Position numbers and translations under genes: made by a program. Below, piece after piece: positions 13,601 to 27,601 of a DNA stretch of 64,000 bases. The notes beneath the pieces are model-generated. The model searched no databases, was not told the origin of the DNA, and worked only from the letters and a program-made list of their open reading frames with translations. Position 1 is the stretch's first letter. Each line of letters opens with the position of its first letter. This DNA is from Buddleja alternifolia. Taxonomy: Eukaryota > Streptophyta > Magnoliopsida > Lamiales > Scrophulariaceae. Location of the stretch: NCBI GenBank assembly GCA_019426215.1, contig CM033406.1:3115001-3179000 (forward strand). Reading direction: 5' to 3'.

Positions 13601-14886
13601 GTGAAGTGCACTTTGCCCCCTCACTTATTGAAATGTGTGCTTTGCCCCCTTACTTATCATAAAATGTGCACTTTCATCCTTCGGTCAGCTAGGGCAGAAA
13701 AAATACAAAGGAATTTCCGTACGTTGCTGCCCGGATTTGAATTTTCCTTTGTATTTTTTTGCCCTAAACTGCCCGAAGGACCAATGTGCACATTTTATGA
13801 TAAGTGAGGGGGCAAAGTGCACATTTCAATAAGTGAGGGGGCAAAGTGCACTTCACCCCATAACTGAGGGGGGTATCTGCTATTATCCCTATTTTAAATG
13901 GATGAGATAAGGTGGGATGCCAATGTGGATGTCAGGTTGATAATGTAGATCTTTTTTCGTTTTTCTTTTTTCTTATTCCTATTCTTCGTATTGCTTAGAC
14001 AAATAAACCCTTGCTGTGACTACACCATTGTTCCAAAGTGAGTTTGTGATCATGAAAAGCTTATCGGTTATGTTGATTTTCATTAAAAAATCAATCTTCT
14101 TCAACTATATTTTTTGATAAGCCTGGCATGGTCGTCACAAAATTCAATTTGGAAATATTTCAAAAATTTGTGAAGAGAACTTCAATTTGTTTCAGTCTTA
14201 TAATACTTATTACAATGTGTTTGTTCTATGTACATGTTCAGAAGTTTAAGTTCTATGATAGGATTGGATAAAAAAGTTTCTCTTTCCTGAATAACAAACT
14301 AAATATAGTCCATCGGTTGTTATGATTGTAAGGAATTATATTAGTGGAAATACTTGTATTGTTATTTTGAGAATAACCTACATAGCTATTCGGGAATAAT
14401 ATCAGTCCTTGGTGTTACTTGTACTGCTAAATCACTGTATATTTGCTTATGGGAGAGAACTAATATTATTTTTCACCTTTTATTTTCCTTAATACATATT
14501 TTAGTTTTAGTTGGAAGCTGCATTTGGGACAGGGCAACCTTTTCAAGCTTGTGGACAAATTACTTGCTGCATATGAATGGTCTTATAAATCTGGAATGCT
14601 AGTTTGAGTTATCTCAGTTGTGACTTTTTTTTTAGTGTTTTGTCCTATGGGATTCACAAGCATAAAATGCTGTAAATTTTAGAATTCAACAATTTTCTTG
14701 CCTTTGACGGTAACAGGAATTCAACACCCGCATCCCCCCGCCCCGAAAAAAAAAAAGAAAGAAAAGAAAACTTTGTTGTCTTGATATCATATTTTTAACT
14801 GTGGCTAGACTATTGGTGTCATCTTCCAGAGTTAATTTTGTGTTTTTTTTCTTGCTCTGATTCTCTTTCCTCTCTGCAGGGTTTGA
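7663..14886 (+). CDS. PTPA: PTPA, serine/threonine-protein phosphatase 2A activator
   Basis: Exons 7663-8278, 12600-13095 and 14880-14886 give 372 residues. The ATG at 7663 is followed by MEDEDHHHHEASITTCAKCG, then a Pro-rich stretch usual for plant PTPA. The conserved core follows: a segment from FHSSPVFRNFLGFVVSLSES, RIDYG at the exon 1/2 junction reading into [38 protein letters not shown], and QHFLFGSIIKWV at the end. PTPA is a chaperone-like activator of PP2A that acts on the catalytic subunit in an ATP-dependent way, in cytosol and nucleus. The three-base W codon is split across intron 2, and the last exon adds only V and the stop. Intron 1 is 4.3 kb and intron 2 is 1.8 kb, both swollen by small transposons. 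No lesion seen. Confidence 0.93.
9474..10087. mobile_element. MITE-like element in PTPA intron 1
   Basis: The ends are inverted: CCTTATGGCTCCGTTTGG on the left and the near-complement CCAAACAAACAGAGCCATAAGG on the right, with similar GGAATCAAA/GATTCC-rich sub-terminal sequence. About 610 bp, no ORF. The exact TIR/target-site border is blurred because the palindrome extends into the flanks, so I do not assign a superfamily. Confidence 0.65.
11365..11672. repeat. Tandem duplication (~155-160 bp unit) in PTPA intron 1
   Basis: The segment around AATAAGGATGGAGTGGATTC, followed by TATATTTATATATGTCGAGG and a TTTATCATAC end, occurs at about 11365-11510 and again at about 11522-11672 with a few substitutions. 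A weaker third relative lies upstream near 11205-11330 (GGAGTCATTTAGG, GGAGTGGATTC). Confidence 0.75.
12146..12207. repeat. Short tandem duplication in PTPA intron 1
   Basis: CAATTGTAATTATTTAATAA followed by TAACAATC occurs twice in direct succession, a copying duplication of about 30 bp. Confidence 0.75.
13203..13556. mobile_element. Degenerate hAT-type MITE in PTPA intron 2
   Basis: Starts GTTGTAAACATATTGAGTCG and ends TTGCAGCCCTAAAC, with repeated GAGTCGAG, CAAGCTTGA and GAGCTC words. This composition matches the family of the better preserved element at 37451-37758 (CGAACCGAG..., TTTACAGCCC). No clear target duplication remains. Confidence 0.5.
13567..13890. mobile_element. Fold-back MITE with 7-bp target duplication in PTPA intron 2
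   Basis: Two arms of about 118 bp are near-perfect reverse complements (13567-13683 and 13769-13890), separated by an ~85-bp loop. Each arm itself contains a repeated GTGCACTTTGCCCCC-type word. The ends read AGGGATAAT...ATTATCCCT. ATTTTAA flanks both sides (13560-13566, 13891-13897), a 7-bp direct repeat consistent with target duplication. No coding capacity. Confidence 0.85.
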
Positions 14887-15567
14887 TGCAGTGGATGGGA
14901 GATTTTGCTTAGACAAGTTTGTCTAAAGTAGGAGTTGTCAAATGTGAAGGCCATACATTTTTCTGGGGTAACTATGATATGATAATATTAGTTCCATCTT
15001 TGTGCGTTCCCTCCCTGTATCTGATTTGTAGACAATTTAACGAAGTCTTTTTAGTTTCTTTTTCGTGTTTGAAAATGGGAATGATGAAAGGTCCTTAGAT
15101 AGTAAAAGCTATGGAGAGAATGATGTTGTAAGATATTGCGAGTTTTATACATTGATTTCTTATCCAAATATCTGCAGAAACTGAATTCAGGACACGTCGA
15201 TTTAGTATCCAATTTGTTGTTGTGTTTACCTTTCAGATTTTGACTATACAAATGTAGCTGCTTTAGGCTTTTTATTTCATAGTTTCTTTGACTATTGGAT
15301 GTTTCCACAAGTAGAAAGGTGGGTTTAAAATATGGAAAGTTGAAGAGATGGGAAAAGGAATCATCAAAGAAGAATATGTAATTAGAACAACAAACACGTA
15401 CAGAGTAGGTACTCAAAACAATGACAATTATTGTGGTGGGATATGAATAAGAGAGAAAATTGTTTGGTTTGTCATTACAACAATTCATTCCTCCTTGGGG
15501 AAATTAAATAAGAATGTACAAACAATAAAAGTGACATCGAAACAAAATGTCAGAGGAGCAGCGTTGT
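14887..15567. other. Convergent 3' flanks of PTPA and GAPA
   Basis: Holds the 3' untranslated regions of both genes, which face each other. No supported gene here; the open frame on the minus strand is AT-rich and without recognisable features. Confidence 0.5.
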
Positions 15568-17652
<2,085 letters not shown>

Positions 17653-17868
17653 GTTGTTGTAGCAGCAGTAGTAAGTAGTTAAGTAGAGAGGCAGAGCTGC
17701 TAGCTGGTTTGGTATGGTTTTACAAATAAGAAATAAGAGATAGAAATGAGAATGGATATTGGTAAAAGTATATGGGGCTATGAGTATTGTGAAGTGGATA
17801 AAGAGAGTGGATCAGATTTCTGATCATAGACTAGCCTCTCACTCATTCTATGGCTCTCGTTCTTCATG

Positions 17869-17872
<4 letters not shown>

Positions 17873-17923
<51 letters not shown>
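17873..17923. repeat. (CT)n microsatellite about 220 bp upstream of the GAPA start
   Basis: A pure CT run of about 50 bp on the plus strand, so a GA run on the coding strand of GAPA. It lies in the likely promoter or 5' leader. GA tracts are common near plant promoters and can bind GAGA-binding (BBR/BPC) proteins; binding here is inference. Confidence 0.85.
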
Positions 17924-17928
<5 letters not shown>

Positions 17929-18009
17929 CTTGACTCTATTCAATTTTTGCTTTTCTTATTTACCTTCTATTATTATTATTATTATGATATATCATCATTA
18001 TTCTTCTTA

Positions 18010-19828
18010 AGCAAATGTTCGGAAAATTGGTTAAAGATAATTTGAGGTTTGATGTAAATTTGACTAATCACTTAAAGTTATTTTGCGTATCGATTATGAG
18101 ATTTCTTTGGCTTAGTTTAATTACCTCCGAGTCTAGATGAATTTGGTGTATTTAATTACACAAAATCAATTTCAAGTGAATAAAACTATGACATTCAAAG
18201 TGAATCATTTAAGTAGAGTTTAGAGTGAAATATGTGGATATATGAAAAATCAAACGTGGATATCTTACCATCAAAGATCTGGACGTCACAAGTGTCACAG
18301 AGCAAAAGAATGAATCTAAAAGCCGGGTTTGCAGATAAAATGGCATGTGACTGTACGAAGCTCCACAAATTCGGTCCAATGATTGTGTCCAATCGACATG
18401 TATTCCAACTATATGCACCCTTTCGAAAATAACTTTTTCAATTTTAAAAATCAACAACCGGAATTCAATTTTTTGACATTCTATCAACATGTTTATTCTG
18501 TCTTTGCACTTAGGTATTCTCTAGAGTACTTTTGTGCCCTTTTGTCACGTTTTCTAAAAAGTTTAAAACAAGTGTTCTGTTCGCTATTTCTTGAGATCTA
18601 TGGTGCTACTATCTTGAGTTTTACAGAAATATTGATGGAATGAATGAAAATTGTGACAAGAGTTGGACATTTTATTTTTAAGATGAAAATGTGTACATTG
18701 TGTAAACTAGATGAATTGATCTAGACAAGAGTTAGACTTTTTGGGGTAAATTGCATACTACCCACCTGTGTTACGCGAAATCTGCATGAAATTACCCTAT
18801 GAATAATTAATAGCCATAACCCACCCCCGTTTCCCCCGAATATTTTTAATTGCACACTTTCTCTCTAACAACGTAAGATTTTTTATGATATGGCCATTAT
18901 GCCCCTTACTTGAATAAGTAATATATTTTTCTTCATTTATTTTGGGCCCTTAGATTATTGAGGACCAGCCATTAGATCAGAAAAATAAAAACAAATACAC
19001 GAAAATAAGAAAAATAGGAAAAGATCAACAAAACTAAGGAAAATTTGAAAATCATTAAAACAAAATTTATAAAAAAAAACCAAAAATTCAAAGAGAGAGA
19101 GAGAGGGAGTTTAAACATTATTTTTGAAATTCAGAAATAATAAAAGATATACAAAAAATCATAATAATTCTAAAAATAAGGGTAATTTTTAGAAAATTAC
19201 AAACAATCGAAAAATAATAATAAGAGAATCAGAAATACATACAAATTTTTTTAGAGAAAAACCAAAATTCAGGACAAAATGAAAAGAAAATCAAAAAAGT
19301 AATTTTAAAAAATCAGAATAGGAGAAAATGATTTTCATTTTTTGAATATTCAGAAAATTATAGAAAATTATAAACAAATTACAAAAAAATTAAAGAAATC
19401 ATAGAAAATAAAAAAAATTACGAAAATTAGAAAAAACATTCAAATTTTACCAAAACTTGTGGAAGCCAAAGGGTTTTAAAACTTTTCAACATTGATGCTT
19501 GCTTTGCAATTGTCAATCCAATTTCCAACTTCCTTAAACCCCATCAATAATGAGTTGCCTTGCCTCCAAAGGACCTTTTATCCATGTTGCCTGTAAGAAG
19601 TTGGTCATATGAGCAACACATGCGTCAGTCTTCCTTATCCACAATTTTAGTCCGATGATGCCGCAACTTTAGTCCGATGATGGTTATGAAAAATTTGAAT
19701 AACAATAGCAGAGATAGTGACTAAATTCCTCATATTGAAAACTATCAATAGAAATTTCTTTTATCAAACATGAAATGAAAGAGAGCCATTAATGGATAGT
19801 ACTGAATATAACCAAACCAAACCATTCA
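18010..19828. other. AT-rich intergenic region, no gene seen
   Basis: Contains A-rich low-complexity sequence with many AAAAT/GAAAA words (about 18970-19450) and a GA run near 19091-19105. A stretch around 18738-18830 (GGGGTAAATTGCATACTACC) looks like a fragment of a dispersed repeat. I see no supported coding region, only short stop-bounded frames without motifs. Confidence 0.5.
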
Positions 19829-21507
19829 CGCGATGCACAGTGCCCAGAATATAATTCAATAAATATTTATCAAATAAGTCTATTTGAGATTATTTAAATT
19901 TCACATTTTTTGGAAATTCATCCTAGCGCCAAATCTTCTCACTTTTAATTTGAGCGATGTAATGATATACTAATCTGACAACACGCAGTCCAGGCCCCTC
20001 TCCCTCGTCTTATTCCTATAAACTATAGGTATTAACCTCCTAGATGATTTTTAATTTTCTTACATTCAAAAATGATTATTCAAAAATTTTATCAAAGAAA
20101 TTAATTTTCACATTTTTTCCAGATTTACAATTTTGTTTTATTATAGCTGAAAATCCCATCATTATAACAACAAAATAAATACGTTTATTCAGCCCTTTTG
20201 TGTTGTGAATAGCCGCCGAAAAGGTCGAGAGCATGACCGCTGCTTCAAAACTCTTATTCATCAGCGCATGAACAATGCCATGATTTTTCACTTCTAGCTC
20301 GATAAGAATTAAAAAATTTAAAAGATCTTCTACCAAAAAAAAAAAAAAAACTCCTCCAAATTTTGTATCATAATTCTTGAAGAAAGAATCAAAGGATTGG
20401 AAATAGGATTTGTACTCAATTTCTTCTTTCAATCAACAAATTTTCATTTGTCACTATCTTTTTGTGCTTTAATTTCAGCCTTAAAGTTTGTCTTGTACAA
20501 TTTCTCTAAGCGTTTGCAAAACACTCCCCCAATTTAGGCGAATGCTTAGGCCTTATTTTTTCAGATATTATATTATGTTTTACGGATCACAATATTCTAA
20601 TAATTCACACTACAACCTATTGTCACCAAATACACAATTTTTCAACTTCACTTTTCATTCCCCTATATAATTACCTATCAATTTCTATTTCAATCATTTC
20701 ACACAATCTTTCATCAATTATTACTACTTCAACTATTCTTCATTTTCTCTTTCTTTCTTTCTTTATTATTTTTTTTAATCACATAATCATTATCAAAATA
20801 ACTAACTCAATCATTTTATACATCATATATCAACCAACTATGTTTGATTTGATATATTTTACAACTTTCAACTATTTTTTAAAAACATATACAAATACAC
20901 CACAAATTACATCATTTTTACATAAATACCAACAATTCACAAATTTATTTTAAAATTATAACTCAAAAACATAAACAATATAACTATACCATTCATTTTC
21001 AACCACTCATTGTCATTGACATTTGAAAATAAAAATACACACTTTATATCATTTTTCAATTAAAATACTTATTTTCATTTTCACTTTCACATTTTACAAT
21101 ATAACTATATATTACATACCAAATCACACCCACCTCTCTCTTTCTCTCACATTCCGTTTTAAAAAGCTGTGTTTCGACAACCATGGTGGTGCTATGACAA
21201 AATAAATCATAGTCTCAACCTCCATAAATCTTATGTACATATTAAGTATTTTTAATGCATCAGTTTTTGACATATCCACTTATAAATATATTTATTTAAT
21301 ATTTTTTATTAATTTATCTATAATACTACACACACAATTATTATTTTTAATTAACTCAGTCATTTCATAGATCATCAATCTTAGTCAACTCCAATTATTT
21401 TAAAAAAACACAACAAAACTTTGCTACCATTCTTGAACGAAATCAAGAAATTCATTTCCTTATATACTATCAAAAATGGTGGTTGAAAATTGATGAGCAC
21501 CAAAAAT

Positions 21508-22063
21508 GTCTAAGGGCATTATGGTAGTTTGCATACCCCTGGCTCGGGCAGGGGCGCCACCGTTGGATCGAGTCCATGGGTAATGTTCTAGTCAAGCCCC
21601 AAGGGGCTGACGACCCAGTAAGAATATGGCATATTATGTTATAAAGACCGTAAAGTTAATTAGGCTACTTTATGTTATAAAGGCTGTAAAGTTAATTAGG
21701 CTACTTTAATAGTCTAAAGGCTAAGCATCAGGTATTTTAATAAGTTTGGTGGGCTACGACTAGAATTAAGCCTGCGGCCCACAGCCCACTACCAATTCCA
21801 TATAAATACCTTAGAGGAGTTGGTAAAGGATTATTATTGACTCTCTCAGTAAAAATTCACTAGCTACGTCTGAAAGTAATTTCAATATAGAACTACTAAC
21901 TGACTTGATCCCATTTCATCGGGTACGTACGCAGCTCACTTAAAGCGAGTGCAGTCTATAAATTCTTCAACCCTCAACCTAGTTTGTTGTGAGTTGGACC
22001 GGATTCCCTCCCCACGTGGTTAATCACGTGATATTCTCTGACTGGCGAATCTTACCATCATCA
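21508..22063. mobile_element. Insertion in copy A, probably a solo LTR
   Basis: Present in copy A and absent from the matching point of copy B. It reads TGTCTAAGGGC... and ends ...CTTACCATCA. CAAAAA lies on both sides, a possible short target duplication. It has a CATATAAATACC TATA-like box followed by an LTR-like transcribed region. An internal duplication of a ~40-bp TTATAAAG...TTAGGCTACTTTA unit lies at 21638-21706. No ORF. The LTR identity is inferred. Confidence 0.55.
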
Positions 22064-23414
22064 AAAATGAAACGGAACACACATAAACAAAGCCTAACTG
22101 CCTAAGACTGTGTATGATTGTGTTCTCGAAAACTATTTTCTATTTTCTGGATAACATTATTTTGGAAAACTTGATACAACCCTTTTCAAACACCACCACC
22201 TTTATTTTAAAAAGTATTTTTTACTTTTCTCTATGTAACTACATATCATTCTATTAATTAACATATTCATCACTTTACACCGGTAATTATTTACTTTAAC
22301 TAGTCTTTCCTTTCTCTTTTCTACTTTACTATTTTTCAATCACATGATCATTATTAAATAACTAAATCACTTTACATATCATACATCAATAAGTCACACT
22401 TAATTTGATATATTCATTTACTCCAACTATTCTTAAAAAATATAACCAAATACAATCAACATCAAATTATTCTCATACAGATATCAGTAATACACATAAT
22501 TTTTTTCTAAAAACACATTAAAAAACATAACTATACACATCCCACGGCTATGCATATTTATGTTTTTGAAAATTATTTTGTATATGCTTGATCATAATTT
22601 TTTGAAAATTTAAACTACAACACATTTCAATCACAAATACATTTTTTGAAATTTATTTTTACTTTTTCCTATATGACTACTTCTTCTTACTTTATTTCTT
22701 TTAAACCATATAATTTCTCATAATAACTAATTCAATCATATAACAATATGCATTACGGAATCCTCCTCAATTTAACATATTTTACTACATCTAAAATTAT
22801 ACAAAAATATAACGGATGCACATCATAACCTATGTTAGCTAAAATTCGTATTATACCTATATAATATACATACGTACGTATAATTGAAAAACACTTATGT
22901 TTCCTGTATGCATTATGAACATAACAAATCATACTCTTACTTTTGAGTTAAACCGTTTAGTACATATATTTTACATATCATGTATTGCACTTGACGAATA
23001 ATACTCTAATTTGAACAAATAAAATTATTGTTTTTATTTGAAACTTAAGAATTACAATAATTTCTTATAAGTAGTAAATTGAGTATTATATAATTAAAAA
23101 CTACGATTATTTATAAATAATTAAAATATTTATTATTATCAACTATTGACTCATATTACATAAGTTTTACTCTCAAATAATTCATTTATAATTGTATATC
23201 CACAAATCAGTTTATTTCCCATGTGTGTAGTTGATTTTCATAACATTGTTACACAAATCCACATTCCCCCCATAAATAAAAGAATTAGAATTTCTAAAAG
23301 CCGCCCCTCCCCCTCACTCGACTAAAACACTAATAAGTGAGTGATTCTGCGTTTCCTTTCCAACAGAAGGAAAAAAAAGCCCTAATAAGCCGATAATTGT
23401 AGCTATTATTAATT

Positions 23415-23712
23415 ATGATCCTCCCGAGACTCCTCTCACGCAAGTTATGGCGTCAAATGAGCTGCAGCTGCTGCAAATCCTATCGAAGATGGTACGGATT
23501 GATACCGATGGTGATAAAACACTCGTCTCGAGGGGAGTGCGTGTACGACATATTCTCTCGGCTGCTGAAGGAGTGTATCATATGCATCAATAGTTCTATC
23601 TCAGATGACACTTCACACGTTGTCGTTGCCCAGCTCCTCTTTCTCAAGTCCGAGAATCCTTCTAAGCCAATTCACATGTATCTCAATTCCCCTAGAGGCC
23701 ATGTCACTGCTG
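23415..23712 (+). pseudogene. Truncated CLPP2 copy (exon 1 only)
   Basis: Same start and frame as the intact CLPP2 exon 1 at 34984, then the same splice donor (GCTG then GTATGTG) and early intron. Exon 2 is not found anywhere between here and copy B. Coding changes against the intact copy include VIEHSS to VIKHSS, GERAYD to [16 protein letters not shown] to [10 protein letters not shown] and NSPGGH to NSPRGH. The last one breaks a glycine pair that is highly conserved in ClpP. The loss of exon 2, which carries the whole catalytic Ser/His/Asp triad, means no active protease can be made. Confidence 0.88.
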
Positions 23713-23797
23713 GTATGTGTGTGTGTGTGTGTATATATCTATCTTCTTTTTTAATTTTTAATTTTTAATTTTCAATTTTCAATTTTATTATAACTAT

Positions 23798-25971
23798 TAG
23801 TGGGAGACCTCTTTTACCTACATGATGATCGGAGGATCATTGTGACCTTGAAGGCCACTATTCTCAAAGATAAGTTCATTTGAGAAAGTCAAGTTGGTAG
23901 AAAGATTGTTCTATAAGAACAAAACAAAACTCCTTAGAAGACTATTATTCAAGAAATCCAAACCATGCCCGTTATAACACAACCACCAATGAATTGGTCT
24001 GGTAGAATATCTCAGCCGCCTGAGAGATATGGTCGTCTACTACGAGGAAAACATAAGTTGTATGCTATATCAGAGGGGATCCATGGATACAATCCTTTTA
24101 CGCATGACAAATCGATGGTGGATATGGACTCTATGAGAAGGTGTAAGGCTATGAAAGTGAAGATGGATTAGATGTTTATTGAATCAATCTAAGACTCCAG
24201 TAGATCTCCCCGAGAATATTACACTTGTCAAAGGTGAATACATCTACAAGAGAAAGATTGATTCGAATGGCAAGGCCAGGCTGATGGTAAAAGGGTGTAG
24301 TCAAAGGAAGGGCATGGACTATGAGGAAGTCCCTTTGCCACAACTATAATCAAATTCACTAGAATCTTACTTTTGATAGTAACACACCAAGATTATAAAA
24401 ATCTGGCGCATGGATATGAAGACTCATTCATGAATGGATTCCTTGAAGAGAGCATCCACAAAGAACAGCCCAAGAGTTTCACATCTGAGGCCGATTCTCA
24501 TAAGGCCTACAAGTTGTATACATCCACTTGTGGATTTAAGCAGACCTCTTGTAGTTGGAATCTTCACTTTGATGACATAATTGTGAATTATGATATCATC
24601 AATACCGAAGAAGAACCATCTGTGTGTAATAAGGCTAGTGGGAGATATCATTTCTAATAGTATATGTAGAGGTTGCTCTACAAATGGGAAATGATATGAG
24701 CTCATTAAGTTGAATCAAGACATAAGTTGCGAGCATACACTCCATAAAAGACTTGGGAGTAACCACTTTCATCCTTAGAATTTGCGTCTATGGAGATAGG
24801 GCAAATAGGATGATAGGGCCCTCCCAAGCCCTTTGCTTAGAATAAATCCTAAAGAAGCTAGGATAGAAGATCTGAGAAAGGGCTCTTGCCTAGTGAGGAA
24901 GAGCAATGGGTAGACTTAGGATATATTCTTCGTCTATGCCCATGGAGAACTGACAGTGGAAATTTACACTTACTCGGATTTTATGTTTGACAAAGAATTC
25001 CACTTTGGGTTTGTATTCACCCTCAACTGCGAAGTAGTAACCTGGAAGATTTCCAAGTAAATTACTCCATAACTGAGAATGAATATAAAATTGCCTTGGA
25101 GCCTTAAAGGCGGTCAAAGAATTTTGTTTGGATCTGAAGTTTGTCTAGAACTTCTATTGGTCCCTAGCGTGGAGTTTGCATTTATCACTTTACTGTGATG
25201 AAATGGAGCTAAAGCACAAATTGGGGAACCAAGGTCTCACAAATCTAGACATGCTGAGAGATACAACATCTTTTGAGAGATCGTTGGAAAAGTGACATCT
25301 TTAGAAGATTGGCATTATATACCAATTGGCATAGAGTGCCCTCGATGCTAACGAGGATATTAGAATATGAGGCACTAGTTTATATTGTACAACCCTGTAT
25401 TAGTAAAAGGCAATAGTGAGTAGATCATATAAGTCTTGATGGCATCTATAAGACTTGAATGAACAACGAGTCCATGTATATCAAAGCAAACCTTCCACTC
25501 TTTATAGTAGTTAAGGGGGTAGGCACTGGAAGGGTTTGGTACTTGATCACCTAAATGGTTCGCAAGTCGGAGAATCTCAATTGGGCATTGAGATTCGTGT
25601 AGACTTGTATGACACATGCTCTGACATGAAGTGTCAGTCGAACACTATGGGATAGTCGGAGTTTGTGCCATAGATACATTGATGAGATTAATATATTCGA
25701 ACACGGCTCGTAGTAATCCGATCACATGGGTTTTTACTCATTGATTGTCAATGATTGGATTACTGATTATGATAGTATGCGTGAGCCTTAAACCTGAGTA
25801 ATCACGTTGAAGATGTGCTTGTGACGTCAAGTCTGTCATTAGAGTAGTTAGATCTAATTCATCCGTTGGTGGGGTCAACCTCGAAGTGCGGCTTGATGGG
25901 CAAGTAGTAGTCTTAACTAATTAGCAAGAAGGAATTCATTGTCTCGAAAGTGAACGAGAAGTATCCTATGT
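23798..25971 (+). mobile_element. Degenerate Ty1/copia pol remnant and flank
   Basis: Short in-frame pieces match copia reverse transcriptase: around 24235-24335 IYKRKIDSNGKARLMVKGCS and RKGMDYEEV, and around 24436-24560 NGFLEESIHKEQPKSFTSEA and SWNLHFDDIIVNYD. Stops and frame changes separate them, so nothing is expressed as a unit. 24660-25630 is derived sequence without clear domains. 25634-25833 resembles 26279-26482 in the LTR that follows (GTCAGTCGAACACTATGGG, GAACACGGCTCGTA). Confidence 0.75.
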
Positions 25972-26731
25972 TAGAGTGTATGCCCTCAAACGCCATAAAG
26001 AGGATAGATTTATAGGGCATTGATTTGTAACTAAACAATATCCTTTTATTATATATAAGGCATTATCTTGTTGTTTTCTTATAGGCATTTGTAAGGTGTT
26101 AATAAACAACGTAAAGTCCTTGAGAATGAAGGAAAACCTTCTACTTCCTATGGGATAGGAAGAATGGCACAAGAAGGGTTTGATCCTCATTCTCTAAATA
26201 GAGTTCGCAAGTCTAAGAAAGTATTTGACTGGACAGCAATACAAAACAAGGACATGCATGATATAAGTTTCGACAGAGAAAGTGTCAGTCGAACACTATG
26301 GGAATGATAGTGAGAACTTATGTCATGGATGTATAAATTAGACTAATATGTTTGAACACGGCTCGTATCAGTTTCATCACATGGGTATTCACTCACTGAC
26401 AGTCAATGATGAAACTGATAAGTTGTGATAGATACGCGTGAACCTTAGACCTGAGGAATCGAGTTGAAGATGTACTTGTGACACTCTCTAGCCGTCTCCT
26501 TCATGACAAGAAGAAGAAGATTTTCGTTTTTGACTTCGGCGTGGCAATTTAGAGACAGCGATGGATTTGCTGTTCAAGAAGGGATTGCAAAGTTAGTTTA
26601 GAATTCAACATACGCGAGAACAGTAATTGAATTCGAAGCCCAATTTAAATACGAGAAATAGAGATGAGCCACTGAGATTTAAATTTTATTCTTCCACTGC
26701 GTTATTTGTTTTTATGCAAATTTTCCCAACA
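25972..26731 (+). repeat. copia-type 5' LTR
   Basis: Begins TGTTAGAGTGTATGCCCTCA and ends ATTTTCCCAACA, so it has the TG...CA form. A primer-binding site follows one base later. The last ~150 bp (from about 26582) recur at 29431-29581, marking a damaged partner LTR. Confidence 0.75.
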
Positions 26732-26732
26732 A

Positions 26733-26746
26733 TAGTATCAGAGCCA
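26733..26746 (+). promoter_or_regulatory. tRNA-iMet primer-binding site of the copia element
   Basis: TAGTATCAGAGCCA matches the standard plant copia site TGGTATCAGAGCCA with one change (G to A). It lies directly after the LTR end. Confidence 0.8.
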
Positions 26747-26859
26747 ATCTATGATTTCTGTATTTAATTAATGTGTTTTATGTGTTTTTTTGCGTTTTTG
26801 AAGCATGTTTTGAATATGTTTTTTCATTATAGTAATCCATGATTTTTCTGCGTTTAATT

Positions 26860-27039
26860 TAGGGGTGTACATAAACCCGCCCGACCCGCTCAAACCGACC
26901 CGAACCGCCAGAAAACCGCCGGTTTGAAATTATTAAAAAATTGTGGTGGGTTGAAAAAATTGTAACCCGCCACTTTCGGGTCGGGTGGTGGGTTTAATAA
27001 TTGTAACCCGCCACCCGACCGCTAATTGTATATGTCATA

Positions 27040-27070
<31 letters not shown>

Positions 27071-27593
27071 TTAAAGATTAAACCTAAACTCTTAAAACTA
27101 TATATGCATATATATAAACTCTAATAAGAGTAGTTTTATTCATATTTATGTAAAACATTTTATTTTTAACTTGAGTAAACAAGAACATTGTTTTTACTTT
27201 ATTTGAACGAAGATGTAGATGTATATTTTTATGATAAACTTATAAAATAATGTAATTTTATTAATATTTTAGAGTTTACAATTCATGATAAATATGATTT
27301 TTATTTAATAATACCACTTATTTTTGTATTTCTCATCAACTCAATTATTTTCAATTAAATGTACAAGTATGTTATTTAGTTTCTTACTTACTAGTTGAAA
27401 CTAAAAGTAACATAATTATAATTCGATAACCCGCCAAACCGCCCGCTAAATACATTAAACCCGACCGACCCGAACCGCTTGGTTTGAAAAGATAATTATG
27501 CGATTTCGGTTTGTTATTTTGTCAACCCGCATATATCGGGTCGTGCTGAATTTTTTCTATAAAACCGCCTGAACCCGACCGCGTACACCCCTA
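26860..27593. mobile_element. Non-autonomous hAT element (MITE) with 8-bp target duplication
   Basis: The ends TAGGGGTGTACA and TACACCCCTA are inverted repeats. GTTTAATT occurs on both sides (26852-26859 and 27594-27601), the 8-bp duplication expected for hAT. The sub-termini are rich in AACCCGCC/ACCCGACC words on both sides, and the middle is AT-rich with a (GT)n run at 27040-27064. 734 bp, no transposase. It sits inside the copia element's internal region, so it is younger than that element. Confidence 0.9.
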
Positions 27594-27601
27594 GTTTAAT
27601 T

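Larger units (their letters stand above)
19829..23797. repeat. Duplicated segment, copy A (carries truncated CLPP2)
   Basis: Aligns by eye from a GATGCAC...GTGCCC start, through long AT-rich upstream DNA, to CLPP2 exon 1 and the first part of intron 1. The partner is 32031-35369, same orientation, about 12.2 kb apart. Differences are scattered substitutions and small indels plus one ~560-bp insertion (21508-22063). Similarity stops abruptly at about 23797, where copia sequence begins. Confidence 0.85.
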
